Source: Estrella lausannensis
Lineage (GTDB): Bacteria > Chlamydiota > Chlamydiia > Chlamydiales > Criblamydiaceae
Direction of reading: 5' to 3'
DNA: 64,000 bases
Assembly: GCF_900000175.1 (NCBI RefSeq)
Contig: NZ_CWGJ01000001.1
Coordinates: 62,001-126,000 of the forward strand
The first letter of the stretch is position 1. Every line of letters starts with the position of its first letter. Shown here piece after piece: positions 27,717 to 36,783 of the stretch. The notes under the pieces were generated by a model. The model made no database searches. It was not told where the DNA came from and saw only the letters and a program-made list of their open reading frames with translations. The position numbers and the translations under genes are program-made.

Positions 27717-28643
27717 ATGTCATCATTTTCTACTTTACTTCCATCCTTACCCAAAGAATATGATCTCGGAAACAATATCATCCTCAACGTCCACGACACA
27801 GGCCTTTTGGCCCTTAAGTATCAAGATCCGCATCGGGAACAGGGGTTGAAGAAGTTAGTCGACTACACCCAAAAACTACAGACGATCATTCCCCATCTCC
27901 TGGCTGAATCCAATCCGAGAATGAAGATGATTGGAAATCCGTTCTGGATTAAAAAGCCGGTCAATAAAGGCGGCATTCCCACCATTTTTCTTCGCGGCAA
28001 CCCCAACAGAATCAATAAAAAGACTCATGGGGAAATGGCGCAGCTTCATGTCAAAACGGCAACTGGCCGCCATCTCTTTGAAGCAGGCTATATCGACAAG
28101 AGAGGAACGTTCCCCCCTTTAAGAGTTCTCCCTCAGACACTGCACAAGACCGCGGAGAGGATCAAAGAGGTGGGCCTCGATACCCTCTACCGTCAATTCA
28201 AGCAAGAGGAGAGAGAGGCGCTTCGGGCAGAAAAGGAAGCGTCAGCCCCTTTAAGCCCAAGAGAGATCAATGATGAGGTGAACGGAAACGAGACGGACCG
28301 AGAGGAGATCGACACCAAAGCCAAAACCGTATGGCAGGCTGTGAAGGATATCTTTAAGGCAATCGCAGCCTTTTTTGTCTTCGTCTGCACCTTTGGCCAA
28401 GTAAAGCTTTTCGCTGAGTCTCCCCCCCTTGTGGATCAGGAAATGCCTCTCATCCAGCTCACGCTCAAAAACCGGGTGCGTAAGGAGAACGAATCTCCTG
28501 ACACTTCTGCTTCTTCAGAAGAAGAAGACCGAGGAACTCTGGTGATCAGGGAACTTGGAGATCCTTCCGAGGAACTGAAGATATTGCTTGGAACATCTTC
28601 CACCGAAAAATCCCCACTGGTCGGCGGTCTTACCGGCGTTTAA
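27717..28643 (+). CDS. Hypothetical protein, possible secreted effector
   Basis: This 308-residue protein is not recognised. A globular N-terminal half (about 1-155) contains lysine-rich patches. An acidic, Glu-rich region (about 160-205) and one hydrophobic stretch (about 210-228, IFKAIAAFFVFVCTFGQV) follow, then a Ser/Glu-rich tail (SPDTSASSEEEDRG). A ribosome site AAAGGG precedes ATG 27717. A good terminator follows at 28670-28697, so it is a single-gene unit. Its place beside an Inc-like gene and its low-complexity tail suggest a host-interaction role; that is inference. Confidence 0.75.
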   Translation: MSSFSTLLPSLPKEYDLGNNIILNVHDTGLLALKYQDPHREQGLKKLVDYTQKLQTIIPHLLAESNPRMKMIGNPFWIKKPVNKGGIPTIFLRGNPNRINKKTHGEMAQLHVKTATGRHLFEAGYIDKRGTFPPLRVLPQTLHKTAERIKEVGLDTLYRQFKQEEREALRAEKEASAPLSPREINDEVNGNETDREEIDTKAKTVWQAVKDIFKAIAAFFVFVCTFGQVKLFAESPPLVDQEMPLIQLTLKNRVRKENESPDTSASSEEEDRGTLVIRELGDPSEELKILLGTSSTEKSPLVGGLTGV

Positions 28644-28669
28644 AAATATTTCAACTTCATTTTCGTTTC

Positions 28670-28697
28670 AAAAAACCCGCTGAATAGCGGGTTTTTT
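28670..28697 (+). terminator. Rho-independent terminator
   Basis: AACCCGC (28674-28680) and GCGGGTT (28687-28693) form a stem around TGAATA. With the flanking A-run and T-run this is a classic terminator for the gene ending at 28643. Confidence 0.9.
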
Positions 28698-28793
28698 ATT
28701 TTCAGCGACATAAATCAAAACACGTCGATTTATTTAAAATTAATACTTTAAACACTATAATAGTATTAAGTCTTAATCTAACCCGGGGTGTTT

Positions 28794-30431
28794 ATGAGTT
28801 TTGGATCATCCGATCATCTAGGACCAATACCAGGCAGCCATTTGGGACCACTACCAGGGCCATCCCATCAACAAGAAGTCCAAGCCCTCAGTCCGCAAAC
28901 GACACCCGTTGCGTGGGCAAGCGCTCAGCCGAAGGGCAGGCTCCCCAACGGCCATTCAGCATCAAACCTCACCGGGGCTTCCCTTAAACCACAAGTGCGC
29001 TCGCACCCCCAGTTTCTTGGGCAAAAGCACGCCAACCTAGGCGGCCTTGGCAGCAATTGGGCCGGAGCCAAAGGTAGCCTGGAGGGATCTCAGGCCAAAG
29101 GATCCACGGGTTCGAAGCTGCAGGCGCCAGATGAAGAGCCTGAGCTGATTTTGGAAGACTTAGGGAGCTCCACCCCGATAGGAGAAGGAGTACATCACAC
29201 AGATCAAGGCCCGAGTTTAAACCCGCAGCAAGATGAGCTGGAGACGCACCAGACTGAAAGCGGACAGCAAACGCCCCTTAATACAGGAGGGCATGAAGAG
29301 CCGCAGGCCGAGATACGCCTAAGAGATACATCGGGCGATCCATACGATCATGTTGACCAAAGCGATGTCGATTCAGCGAGAAGAGATATCGATGCCTCCG
29401 TGCAAAGGGCGGATCAAGAAGAGCTCGGAAAAAAAGATTCCATGTCAATGAAGGACAAACTCAAAGCACTTTGGAAAACCGATTTAGTCAAAGGTATCGT
29501 TTTCGCTGCCGTTGCCACTCTTGCGTTGGTCGCCATCGTCGGCCTGGCCGCAGCCATTCCCTTTACCGGTGGCGGCTCAGCTCTTGCCTTGGCGGGGCTC
29601 CTCTTTGTCGTTTGTCTGGTCTTTCAGGCAGCCGTTGTGGGGTCGGTCGTCTCGTTTGCGTCGGCGGGGCAGGGAGATCCCAATCTGGCCGGTTTTGGCG
29701 GCACTTACCAGAAGCTGCAAGAGGAGATGAAGGAAAAAGAGGCGGATCCCACCTACAAACCTTCTTTTGCCGATTTCTACGCTAACCCAGATGTCAAATC
29801 AGTGGTGGATGGCAAGGATAAAAACTATGAACTGCAACAAGAAGCCCGCCCTCGCATGAGTGGGTTAAAAGAACTCCAGGCCAAACTGACACAATTCGAA
29901 GCGCAAATCAAAGAGCGGGAACAGGAAAGAGATGCTTTAGAGAGGGTCGGCAAGCGCAAAATCGATGAGAACAATGTCAAGCTGACAGACCTTAAGCAAC
30001 AAGTCGCTGAAAGGGCGGCTCTTGAAACGGAGTTGCAAGAGTGTCAGCAGCAATTAGATGCGCAATACGATGCTATAAATCCTCAAGATGTGGATCTAAG
30101 ACTGATCGACCGGCTCAATGAGCGGATTGGATCGCTTGAGCAAAAGTTGGTAAGCAGTGCGCAATCAAATCAGGACAACCTGGCCGAGATTGGCAAATTG
30201 GAGAGCGCCAACGCGAATTTAACGTTAGAAATCGATACCATGAAGGGCGAATACAACGGAAAAATAGCTCCCATGAAGCAACAGGCAAAGCAGGACAAGG
30301 ATGCCATCGACACGCAATTCAAGCAATTCCTGAAAGACTTCGACAGCTTGGATAAATTGATTACCCAAAAAACGCCCGAAGGACAGCAGAGCCCGTCTCC
30401 GCAACAGACTCCGCCGCAAACGACCACTTAA
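28794..30431 (+). CDS. Inclusion-membrane (Inc)-type protein with coiled coil
   Basis: This 545-residue protein starts at ATG 28794 (a GTG two codons earlier is possible). A TATAAT lies at 28756-28761. The first 230 residues are Gly/Pro/Ser/Gln-rich and hydrophilic, with repeated LGPLPG-like units at the start. A bilobed hydrophobic hairpin at about 234-292 consists of two helices separated by PFTGGGS. A long heptad-rich coiled coil (about 345-520) and a Pro/Gln/Thr tail follow. Bilobed hairpin plus cytosolic coiled coil is the architecture of Inc proteins such as IncA. The large N-terminal domain is unusual. Function is inferred from architecture only. Confidence 0.85.
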   Translation: MSFGSSDHLGPIPGSHLGPLPGPSHQQEVQALSPQTTPVAWASAQPKGRLPNGHSASNLTGASLKPQVRSHPQFLGQKHANLGGLGSNWAGAKGSLEGSQAKGSTGSKLQAPDEEPELILEDLGSSTPIGEGVHHTDQGPSLNPQQDELETHQTESGQQTPLNTGGHEEPQAEIRLRDTSGDPYDHVDQSDVDSARRDIDASVQRADQEELGKKDSMSMKDKLKALWKTDLVKGIVFAAVATLALVAIVGLAAAIPFTGGGSALALAGLLFVVCLVFQAAVVGSVVSFASAGQGDPNLAGFGGTYQKLQEEMKEKEADPTYKPSFADFYANPDVKSVVDGKDKNYELQQEARPRMSGLKELQAKLTQFEAQIKEREQERDALERVGKRKIDENNVKLTDLKQQVAERAALETELQECQQQLDAQYDAINPQDVDLRLIDRLNERIGSLEQKLVSSAQSNQDNLAEIGKLESANANLTLEIDTMKGEYNGKIAPMKQQAKQDKDAIDTQFKQFLKDFDSLDKLITQKTPEGQQSPSPQQTPPQTTT

Positions 30432-30443
30432 CAGGACGCTTCC

Positions 30444-32537
30444 TTACAATTTCTTCAACGGGGCAAACTTGGCGACCAGGCTCTTGAGAGAGCGATCCTG
30501 GGTGAAGTAGACTTTATAGACGATGCCGAGCGAACCAAGCTGTACATCCCTGATCTCTCCGACTCCAAAATCCTTATGAATCACCCTGTCACCGACTCGG
30601 TAAGCCCCTTCCAAGGTCTCCCCGGTATCCTCTTCTGCAATTTCAGCCCTGGCCGGCGCCCTCTCTTTTTTTCCTGCTTTGACAAGCTTGTCGGGATCGA
30701 TTTCACGGATGAAACGGCTGGCTCTTTGCGTCCGCTCCTGCCCCCAGATAGAACGAAACAAACAGCGGCAGAGTAAAAGCTTCTCCTTGGCGCGAGTCAT
30801 CCCGACATAAAAGAGGCGCCTCTCCTCTTCCAACCTCTCCTGGCTTCCGCGGGAGTTGACATGGGGAAGTAAATCCTCTTCGACGCCGACGATAAAAACC
30901 GCCGGAAACTCAAGGCCTTTACTGTTGTGCAAAGTCATCAGCCTCACTTTCCCTCCCACTTCTGCTTCTTGGGAAGAGGGCTTTAGTGCCAGCTCCTCCA
31001 AAAATGTGGTCAATGTGCCGCCGCCTTTCATGTCCCACTCAAGCCCTTTGGCAAAGAGTTCATTTAAGTTTTCCTGCCTGTCTTCGAATCCCTCGTCCCC
31101 CTTCAAAAACTGCATATAGCCGGTGTCGTGAATTGCAAAAGAGAGCAGGTCGGCGATAGCCCCTCCGCGCTTTTCCCTGAGCCCATCGATAGCCTGGATA
31201 TATTGAACAAGGCCTTCTCGCTGTTTCTTAGGCAAGGAAAGAGCTGCGCTCCCTGAAACGATCTGCTTCAGGAAGGGGATAATACCCAATTGTTGAGCCT
31301 CAAAAGCCTCTTTAATCTTGGCTAGCGATGCCTCGCCAATCCCTCTTTTGGGAAGGTTGACTGTGCGCAAAAATGCCAAAAAGTCCCGATCCGACTCTGC
31401 CATCTTCAGAAAAGAGAGAACATCTTTGACCTCCTTTCTTTGATAAAAGGAGATGCCCCCGATGATAGTGTAGGGAATGGAGTTCAAAAGCAGCTCGTCT
31501 TCGAGAGCCCTTGACTGTGAGTTAGTTCGATAGAGGACCCCCACTTCATCGTAGGAAACGCCCTGCAGGCTCAAGGACTTGATCTCTCCGGCAACAAAAG
31601 AGGCCTCTTCACGCTCGTCACCACCGACAAATTGTGCAATCTTCTCACCTTGTCCTAAACGACTCCAGAGTCTTTTCTCATAGCGCTCTTCATTGTTCTC
31701 AATCACCGAGTTGGCAGCTTCCAGAATGATTTGGGTGCTGCGGAAGTTCTCTTCAAGACGTATCACCCGGGCATTTTTGAAGTCGCGCTCAAACTGCATG
31801 ATGTTGCGCATCGTCGACCCTCGCCAAGAGTAGATCGACTGGTCGGGATCGCCGACGGCAAATACATTCTCCGATGCCCCTGCAAGCAACTTGACCAGCT
31901 CGAACTGCGCATGGTTGGTGTCTTGGTACTCGTCGATCATGAAGTAGCTCCACCGCGCCTGATAGGCAGCAAGAACCTCCGGGTATTCCCTTAAAAGAAG
32001 GGCCGGCAGATAGATCAAATCATCGAAATCGACAGCTCCATAATTCTTTAGCTTCTCCTGATAACGCCGGAAGAGATCGACATGGACAGGATCTTCATCT
32101 TCAGAAATTGTGAGCGAATTCTTGCAGCGGGAAATGAACGCCCTGACGGTTTTCATATCTCCAGCTGCCACGAGCATTCCGCTTTCTTTCATACACTCTT
32201 TGATCACTTTTTCCTGATCTTCGTCATCGTAGATGGAAAAGGAGGGGGTCATCGAGAAGGCTTCCGCGCTTTCCCTTAAAATCCTAGCTCCCAGACTGTG
32301 AAAAGTGGAGATTAGAACGTCAAGGTGCAGCATTTTACGAATACGTTCCTTCATCTCGCCGGCGGCTTTGTTGGTGAATGTCAATCCCACAATTTGGCTG
32401 GGCTTGATTCCGCTTTGAATCAGGTGAACTATGCGCGTTGTCACAACCCGGGTCTTGCCGGAGCCGGCGCCGGCAAGCACCAGCATCGGTCCCTCTCTGT
32501 GGAAGACCGCTTCATTCTGCTCTTCCGTAAGCTCCAT
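30444..32537 (-). CDS. uvrD: Superfamily 1 DNA helicase PcrA/UvrD
   Basis: This is a 3'-5' DNA helicase of nucleotide excision and mismatch repair, about 697 residues. ATG at 32537 (MELTEEQNEAVFH) has a good ribosome site (CAGGAAAGAAAATG); an in-frame ATG at 32570 would add 11 residues. Helicase motifs are LAGAGSGKT (I), MIDEYQDTN (II), VGDPDQSIYSWRGS (III), LEENFRST (IV), MTLHNSKGLEF (V) and YVGMTRAKE (VI). The C-terminus has the Tudor-like YRVGDRVIHKDFGVG segment known from PcrA. It ends 12 bp from the converging Inc-type gene. Confidence 0.96.
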   Translation of the reverse strand: MELTEEQNEAVFHREGPMLVLAGAGSGKTRVVTTRIVHLIQSGIKPSQIVGLTFTNKAAGEMKERIRKMLHLDVLISTFHSLGARILRESAEAFSMTPSFSIYDDEDQEKVIKECMKESGMLVAAGDMKTVRAFISRCKNSLTISEDEDPVHVDLFRRYQEKLKNYGAVDFDDLIYLPALLLREYPEVLAAYQARWSYFMIDEYQDTNHAQFELVKLLAGASENVFAVGDPDQSIYSWRGSTMRNIMQFERDFKNARVIRLEENFRSTQIILEAANSVIENNEERYEKRLWSRLGQGEKIAQFVGGDEREEASFVAGEIKSLSLQGVSYDEVGVLYRTNSQSRALEDELLLNSIPYTIIGGISFYQRKEVKDVLSFLKMAESDRDFLAFLRTVNLPKRGIGEASLAKIKEAFEAQQLGIIPFLKQIVSGSAALSLPKKQREGLVQYIQAIDGLREKRGGAIADLLSFAIHDTGYMQFLKGDEGFEDRQENLNELFAKGLEWDMKGGGTLTTFLEELALKPSSQEAEVGGKVRLMTLHNSKGLEFPAVFIVGVEEDLLPHVNSRGSQERLEEERRLFYVGMTRAKEKLLLCRCLFRSIWGQERTQRASRFIREIDPDKLVKAGKKERAPARAEIAEEDTGETLEGAYRVGDRVIHKDFGVGEIRDVQLGSLGIVYKVYFTQDRSLKSLVAKFAPLKKL

Positions 32538-32607
32538 TTTCTTTCCTGTCGTTAAAAAAGCCGTCTGCATTCTCTTTCTCCAAAGAAGTGACCCGTTTCA
32601 AAAGGGG

Positions 32608-32679
32608 TATACCGAAAGCCTATCAAAATTTAGGCATTCGACTTTAAGAAACGCGAAATTTTGATAGAATTTCGGTATA
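32608..32679. repeat. Short palindromic repeat, best-preserved copy
   Basis: The left arm TATACCGAAAGCCTATCAAA (32608-32627) is mirrored by GAAATTTTGATAG followed by AATTTCGGTATA (32655-32679). The two ends can form a long imperfect stem of about 25 bp. This is the clearest full copy of the CCGAAAG family. Confidence 0.75.
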
Positions 32680-32728
32680 TGTGCGCCAAATGAACCGTTG
32701 GTGTCTGTCTTATCTTGAAAACGACTGT

Positions 32729-32780
32729 TATACCGAAAGTGTCTCAAAATTTGGGATTTTTAAGGCGATTTCCGTATAGG
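32729..32780. repeat. Short palindromic repeat
   Basis: The left arm TATACCGAAAGTGTCTCAAA and right end GGCGATTTCCGTATAG delimit a 52-bp copy 50 bp after the previous one. The right arm is degenerate. Confidence 0.6.
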
Positions 32781-32799
32781 GCGTGCTATCAATCGACCC

Positions 32800-32921
32800 A
32801 CCAGCTTAATTCGAATTGAGCGAATTCATTTTTACCAACTAGCCCAACTTTGGCGAATTTTTTTAGCAAGTATAGCCCAATTCAACAAACAAAGCATACT
32901 GATTTGAGTTGAGGACACTCT
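32800..32921. mobile_element. Partial MITE end
   Basis: At 32884-32921 lies AACAAACAAAGCATACTGAT followed by TTGAGTTGAGGACACTCT. This is the complement of the left terminal repeat seen at 61079. The adjoining TATAGCCCAATTCAACAA also matches that element's interior (GAATTGGCCTATATA). The other end is not evident, so this is a partial copy directly abutting the putA stop. Confidence 0.5.
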
Positions 32922-35900
32922 CTACGGAAGGGGCTTTCGCACCTCTGCCTCCCGGGCGCCTAAATTGCCATACCGATGATAATCGAAGCTTATCGCTTCT
33001 TCGCGGAGATATTTTACAAGCTCGACTCTTCCATTTGCAAGAGGCTTTCCTGTCATGGACACCACATTTGCCTGGGCGAGAGCTTCCCGGCAAAAGGGAG
33101 ATGGCTCATCGACAAACCTTACACGCCTGGTGCTTTCCTTAGCTAGCCGGGCTATAAAGACCGATTCGTCCTCAAAGCGGAAAGTAACCTCTTTGAAGCC
33201 TGTCAGATCTAACACGTGACGCACTTTTTCCTCCGCTTTCCGATCGATGCTAACGATTGCGGGAGCAGAGACTGTCAACAGCGCACCAATCACCTGCAGA
33301 AGAGAAACTACATCATCATCTAAGGCAAACCGGACAAGCAGATCCTTTCTTGGAAGATAGCGCAACTTATTGTCTTGCCCACGGAGTTTGACCGGATCAT
33401 GATCCAGATTAAAGTAATTTTTATGGTAAAAGGCATAGTTAGCGAAAGACGCGCGTAAAAGACTTTTCCCCTCTTCCGTCAAATTTTCTTTTCTTAAACG
33501 CCTTTCCAATTCGACGACAGAACGCCCTACCGGCTCCATCTCTTCCGGTAGCTTAAGCTGGGCAGCTGTTTGGAATCCAAAAAGATAATTGGGGCCGCCC
33601 GCTTTGTATCCTGGGCCAAAACAGGAATCTTTTGTACCGCCAAAAGGTTGCCTTAAGACAACAGCGCCGGTAATTCCGCGGTTGACATAGAGATTACCCG
33701 CGATGATTTTGTCTTCCCAAAGGGCTTGTTCCCGAGGATCTAACGACTGCAAGCCAGCTGTCAATCCATAGGGTGTTCCGTTGGCAAGACGGATGGCGTG
33801 GTCTAAGTTGTCTGCGCGCATCACAGCCAAAAGAGGGCCGAAAAACTCGGTTTTATGGGTAAAGCTCCCCTCCTTCACGCCAATTTTAATGCCTGGAGTG
33901 ACGATGCGCGGATTTTCAGGATCCTGCTTAGGATGTAAAAGCCACTCCTCTCCTTCCGCGATCTGGGTTAAACCTTTGAGCAAAGCGCCTTCTGGAGCGC
34001 GGATGAGCGGTCCTACCTTGGTCGAGAGATCCCATACATCACCGACATGAAGGCTTGAGGCCGCATCTTTCAGTTGATTTAAGAAATGGGGATCGTCATA
34101 TACTTCCGCTTCCAGTATAGCCAAAGAGCATGCGCTACACTTTTGGCCCGCATGGATAAAGGCCGAGTGGATAATATCCCTGATGGCAAGATCTCGATCC
34201 GCCATGGCCGTTACGATGATGCTGTTTTTTCCTCCTGTTTCAGCCATCAGGTCAATACCGGGTCGCATCCGCATAAAGAGCCTTGCCGTCTCGGTAGATC
34301 CTGTCAAAATGATCGTCTTGACTCTGGGATCTCGGATAAGAAGCGAACCGACAGGCTCGTCATCGCACGCAATGAATTGGAGCGTAGTTTTCAGAACTCC
34401 AGCCTTCCAAAACAGGCTGGCAAGCGTCCAACCGACCAAAACTGTTTCCGGCGCCGGTTTGAAGATGACACTATTTCCGGCAGCTATGGCCGCGGCGATG
34501 CCGCCCACGGGTATGGCGCAGGGGAAGTTCCAGGGAGGAGTTACCAGCACTGTGCCCTTGGGAGAAAGCTTTAAATCGGAGAAAGCTTCTATCTCCTCTT
34601 GGCAGCGGCGATAATATTCAATGAAATCGATCGCTTCGGATACTTCGGCATCTGCCTCTGACGGGGTTTTGCCGCCATCGGCCATCATAACGCCGATAAG
34701 ATCCCCCCGCGCCCTCCGGAACTCCTCCGCAACCCTTCGAAGCATCTCCGAGCGCATTGAAGCCTTTACCGAAGAAAACTCCCCGGCGGCCGATTCAGCC
34801 GTCTTTAGAGCCTCCTCCACATCCTCTTTGCCTGCCAGGCTATAGCGATAAATTACCTTCTCCGTAGCTGAGGGATCGCACCCGGGCCGACTCTCTTGCT
34901 TGAGGATCTCTCTCCCGCCGACACATAAAGGAACATCGATGGAGGGCATGTTCTTCCACTTGAGCACGACATGCGATAAAAACTCCCTACTTTCCCTAAG
35001 CGACCAGTCGGTATTCGCTTCATTTTCAAATCGGTGTTCAGCGACGGGATGGTCCGGCGGCGATAAACGGTTCTGCCGGCGTCTTCTGTCGTGGCTGATC
35101 GTATCCACTTTATTGACAGAATCAAGAAATAGCCTCTTCTGCTCTTCAAACGCAGGCGTACCCGGTGCGATACCGAAGGAGTGCCTCAGGAAATTCTCGG
35201 GTGCCGTGTTCTCATCGAGCCTTCTGACCAAGTAGGACACTGCGGAGACAAAGTCCTCTTCTGTCGCAGCGGGGCAGTAGAGCAGCATTTTTCCTGTTTC
35301 TTCCTGGACAACTCTTCGCAGGTGATCCGCCATTCCCTCCAGCATTTCAAATTCGACAAAATCCCCGACACCCCTCTCTTCCTTGAGCACCATAGCGTAG
35401 GCAATATCGAAGATGTTGTGGCTGGCTATGCCGATGCGGACCGCCCTTGCGTTTTCCAAATTCAATCCATACTCAACCATCTCTTTAAAACTTGCATCGA
35501 CAGACCTTTTATCGGTGTAAGGGGCCTGCTGCCAGTTTTGAAGCGCCGCCTCTACTTGCTCCTGAGCAAGATTAGCTCCCTTGACGATGCGGATTTTAAT
35601 GGGAGCCGCCCCCTTAGCCACCCTTTTTTTCGCCCACTCCGTCAGCTCCTTTTGCACTAAAGCTGAATCGGGAAGATAGGCCTGCAGAACGATTCCGGCA
35701 GAAAGGGAGTGAAACTCCTCTTCATCGAGAACTTTTTTAAACAGCTCTACGGTGAGGTGCAGGTCGCGATACTCTTCCATGTCCAGGTTGACAAATTTCT
35801 TAACCGCCGCCTTTCCCGGACGAAGATACTCATGGCGGCTTGCCTGCCGGTAGAGCTTTCTCAATCTTTCCGCAAGCTGCTCGATGGTGTCATCCCAAGA

Positions 35901-36545
35901 GATTAGGTTGATCTGGCTGAAGATGCTCGAAATTTTTACGGAAATATACTCCACTTCAGGCTTTTTCAAATCGTCCAGGTAAGTCTGCAGGCGACGCCTT
36001 GCTTCCCCTTCTCCCAAAATTGCCTCGCCGAGATGGTTTAAATTGACCCTGACTTGAGCCCCGGTTCTTCTCTCGATGTGCCGTTTCAGCTCTACAGCCT
36101 CTCCGGGAAGTATGACGTTAGCCGTTTCCTCCCTGACCATCTTCCGCAATAGAGGAACAAAAAGGTCGGGCAGAAAGGTACCCAATTTTTTAAACAGAAA
36201 GAGGCCGCTTCTCTTCAGTGGAGAAAGAAATCCTGGAACGCCAAGGGTGTCAATTAAGAATTTGACTTGCGATGCGCATCGCTTCGCGGCATGGGGGCGA
36301 AAACTCTGGTCGGCAATTGAGGTGGTGAACACTTTCCCGGTTGGCTCGTCCATCATTTTGGAGAGCTCCCTCTGCTGTTTACTCTCAGAGCGTGTGATGC
36401 CGGCGTTAGCCCGTTCGAGGAGGGATGCCGCGAGAGCCACGGCCGCATCAGCTCTCTCTTCTCTAGTCAAGGCCCTCCCTTTGATTTTCTCAAGCAGTGG
36501 GGAACTCTCTTTTATGCCCAAATCGTGTGCCATACCTACCGTCAT
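32922..36545 (-). CDS. putA: Bifunctional proline dehydrogenase / P5C dehydrogenase PutA
   Basis: PutA oxidises proline to glutamate in two steps, using FAD and then NAD+. It has about 1207 residues from ATG 36545 (MTVGMAHDLG). The open frame extends to 36632, but that part is the translation of a repeat element. The PRODH domain (about 100-480) shows EEYRDLHLTVELF, IRIVKGANLAQEQ and IGIASHN. The ALDH domain has PWNFPCAIPVGGIAAAIAAGN, TGSTETARLF, the AETGGKN glutamate and the catalytic cysteine in HAGQKCSACS. A C-terminal region completes the long-PutA architecture. A hairpin and a MITE copy lie just upstream. Proline degradation is not a feature of classical Chlamydia. Confidence 0.95.
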   Translation of the reverse strand: MTVGMAHDLGIKESSPLLEKIKGRALTREERADAAVALAASLLERANAGITRSESKQQRELSKMMDEPTGKVFTTSIADQSFRPHAAKRCASQVKFLIDTLGVPGFLSPLKRSGLFLFKKLGTFLPDLFVPLLRKMVREETANVILPGEAVELKRHIERRTGAQVRVNLNHLGEAILGEGEARRRLQTYLDDLKKPEVEYISVKISSIFSQINLISWDDTIEQLAERLRKLYRQASRHEYLRPGKAAVKKFVNLDMEEYRDLHLTVELFKKVLDEEEFHSLSAGIVLQAYLPDSALVQKELTEWAKKRVAKGAAPIKIRIVKGANLAQEQVEAALQNWQQAPYTDKRSVDASFKEMVEYGLNLENARAVRIGIASHNIFDIAYAMVLKEERGVGDFVEFEMLEGMADHLRRVVQEETGKMLLYCPAATEEDFVSAVSYLVRRLDENTAPENFLRHSFGIAPGTPAFEEQKRLFLDSVNKVDTISHDRRRRQNRLSPPDHPVAEHRFENEANTDWSLRESREFLSHVVLKWKNMPSIDVPLCVGGREILKQESRPGCDPSATEKVIYRYSLAGKEDVEEALKTAESAAGEFSSVKASMRSEMLRRVAEEFRRARGDLIGVMMADGGKTPSEADAEVSEAIDFIEYYRRCQEEIEAFSDLKLSPKGTVLVTPPWNFPCAIPVGGIAAAIAAGNSVIFKPAPETVLVGWTLASLFWKAGVLKTTLQFIACDDEPVGSLLIRDPRVKTIILTGSTETARLFMRMRPGIDLMAETGGKNSIIVTAMADRDLAIRDIIHSAFIHAGQKCSACSLAILEAEVYDDPHFLNQLKDAASSLHVGDVWDLSTKVGPLIRAPEGALLKGLTQIAEGEEWLLHPKQDPENPRIVTPGIKIGVKEGSFTHKTEFFGPLLAVMRADNLDHAIRLANGTPYGLTAGLQSLDPREQALWEDKIIAGNLYVNRGITGAVVLRQPFGGTKDSCFGPGYKAGGPNYLFGFQTAAQLKLPEEMEPVGRSVVELERRLRKENLTEEGKSLLRASFANYAFYHKNYFNLDHDPVKLRGQDNKLRYLPRKDLLVRFALDDDVVSLLQVIGALLTVSAPAIVSIDRKAEEKVRHVLDLTGFKEVTFRFEDESVFIARLAKESTRRVRFVDEPSPFCREALAQANVVSMTGKPLANGRVELVKYLREEAISFDYHRYGNLGAREAEVRKPLP

Positions 36546-36567
36546 GCTAAATGAGTTGGAAGTCTTA

Positions 36568-36630
36568 GAGCTTGTCCTAAAACTGAAATCGTATGATTTT
36601 TTTGCCGAATTTGGTTTTAGTACAGGCATC
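36568..36630. mobile_element. Collapsed MITE copy upstream of putA
   Basis: The sequence GAGCTTGTCCTAAAACTGAA followed by ATCGTATGATTTTTTTGCCGAATTTG is a nearly full terminal repeat. It is followed at once by the tail of the opposite repeat (GTTTTAGTACAGGC). The middle of the element is missing. Confidence 0.6.
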
Positions 36631-36633
36631 AAA

Positions 36634-36673
36634 GATGCGGCTCTGAATTTGCTGAGATGCCTCGAGCCGCATC
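36634..36673. promoter_or_regulatory. Hairpin in the putA/namZ spacer
   Basis: GATGCGGCTC (36634-36643) pairs exactly with GAGCCGCATC (36664-36673), a 10-bp stem with a 20-nt loop. It has no T-run on either strand. Reading towards putA it would lie in the 5' leader. A regulatory role is possible but unproven. Confidence 0.4.
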
Positions 36674-36783
36674 ATATTGACTTAAGCGATATATTTCCAC
36701 TTTGATATAACTTACCTTTGGATTACTCTCTGACCAATCCAGACATGCGGCCAACCATAAATTGAACCGGGCTACTTTAAGCG

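Larger units (their letters stand above)
32538..32921. other. Repeat cluster between uvrD and putA
   Basis: About 380 bp with no gene of its own. It holds a full short palindrome (32608-32679), a second one (32729-32780) and a MITE-end sequence (32800-32921). The uvrD promoter must lie here or within the first repeat. Confidence 0.6.
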
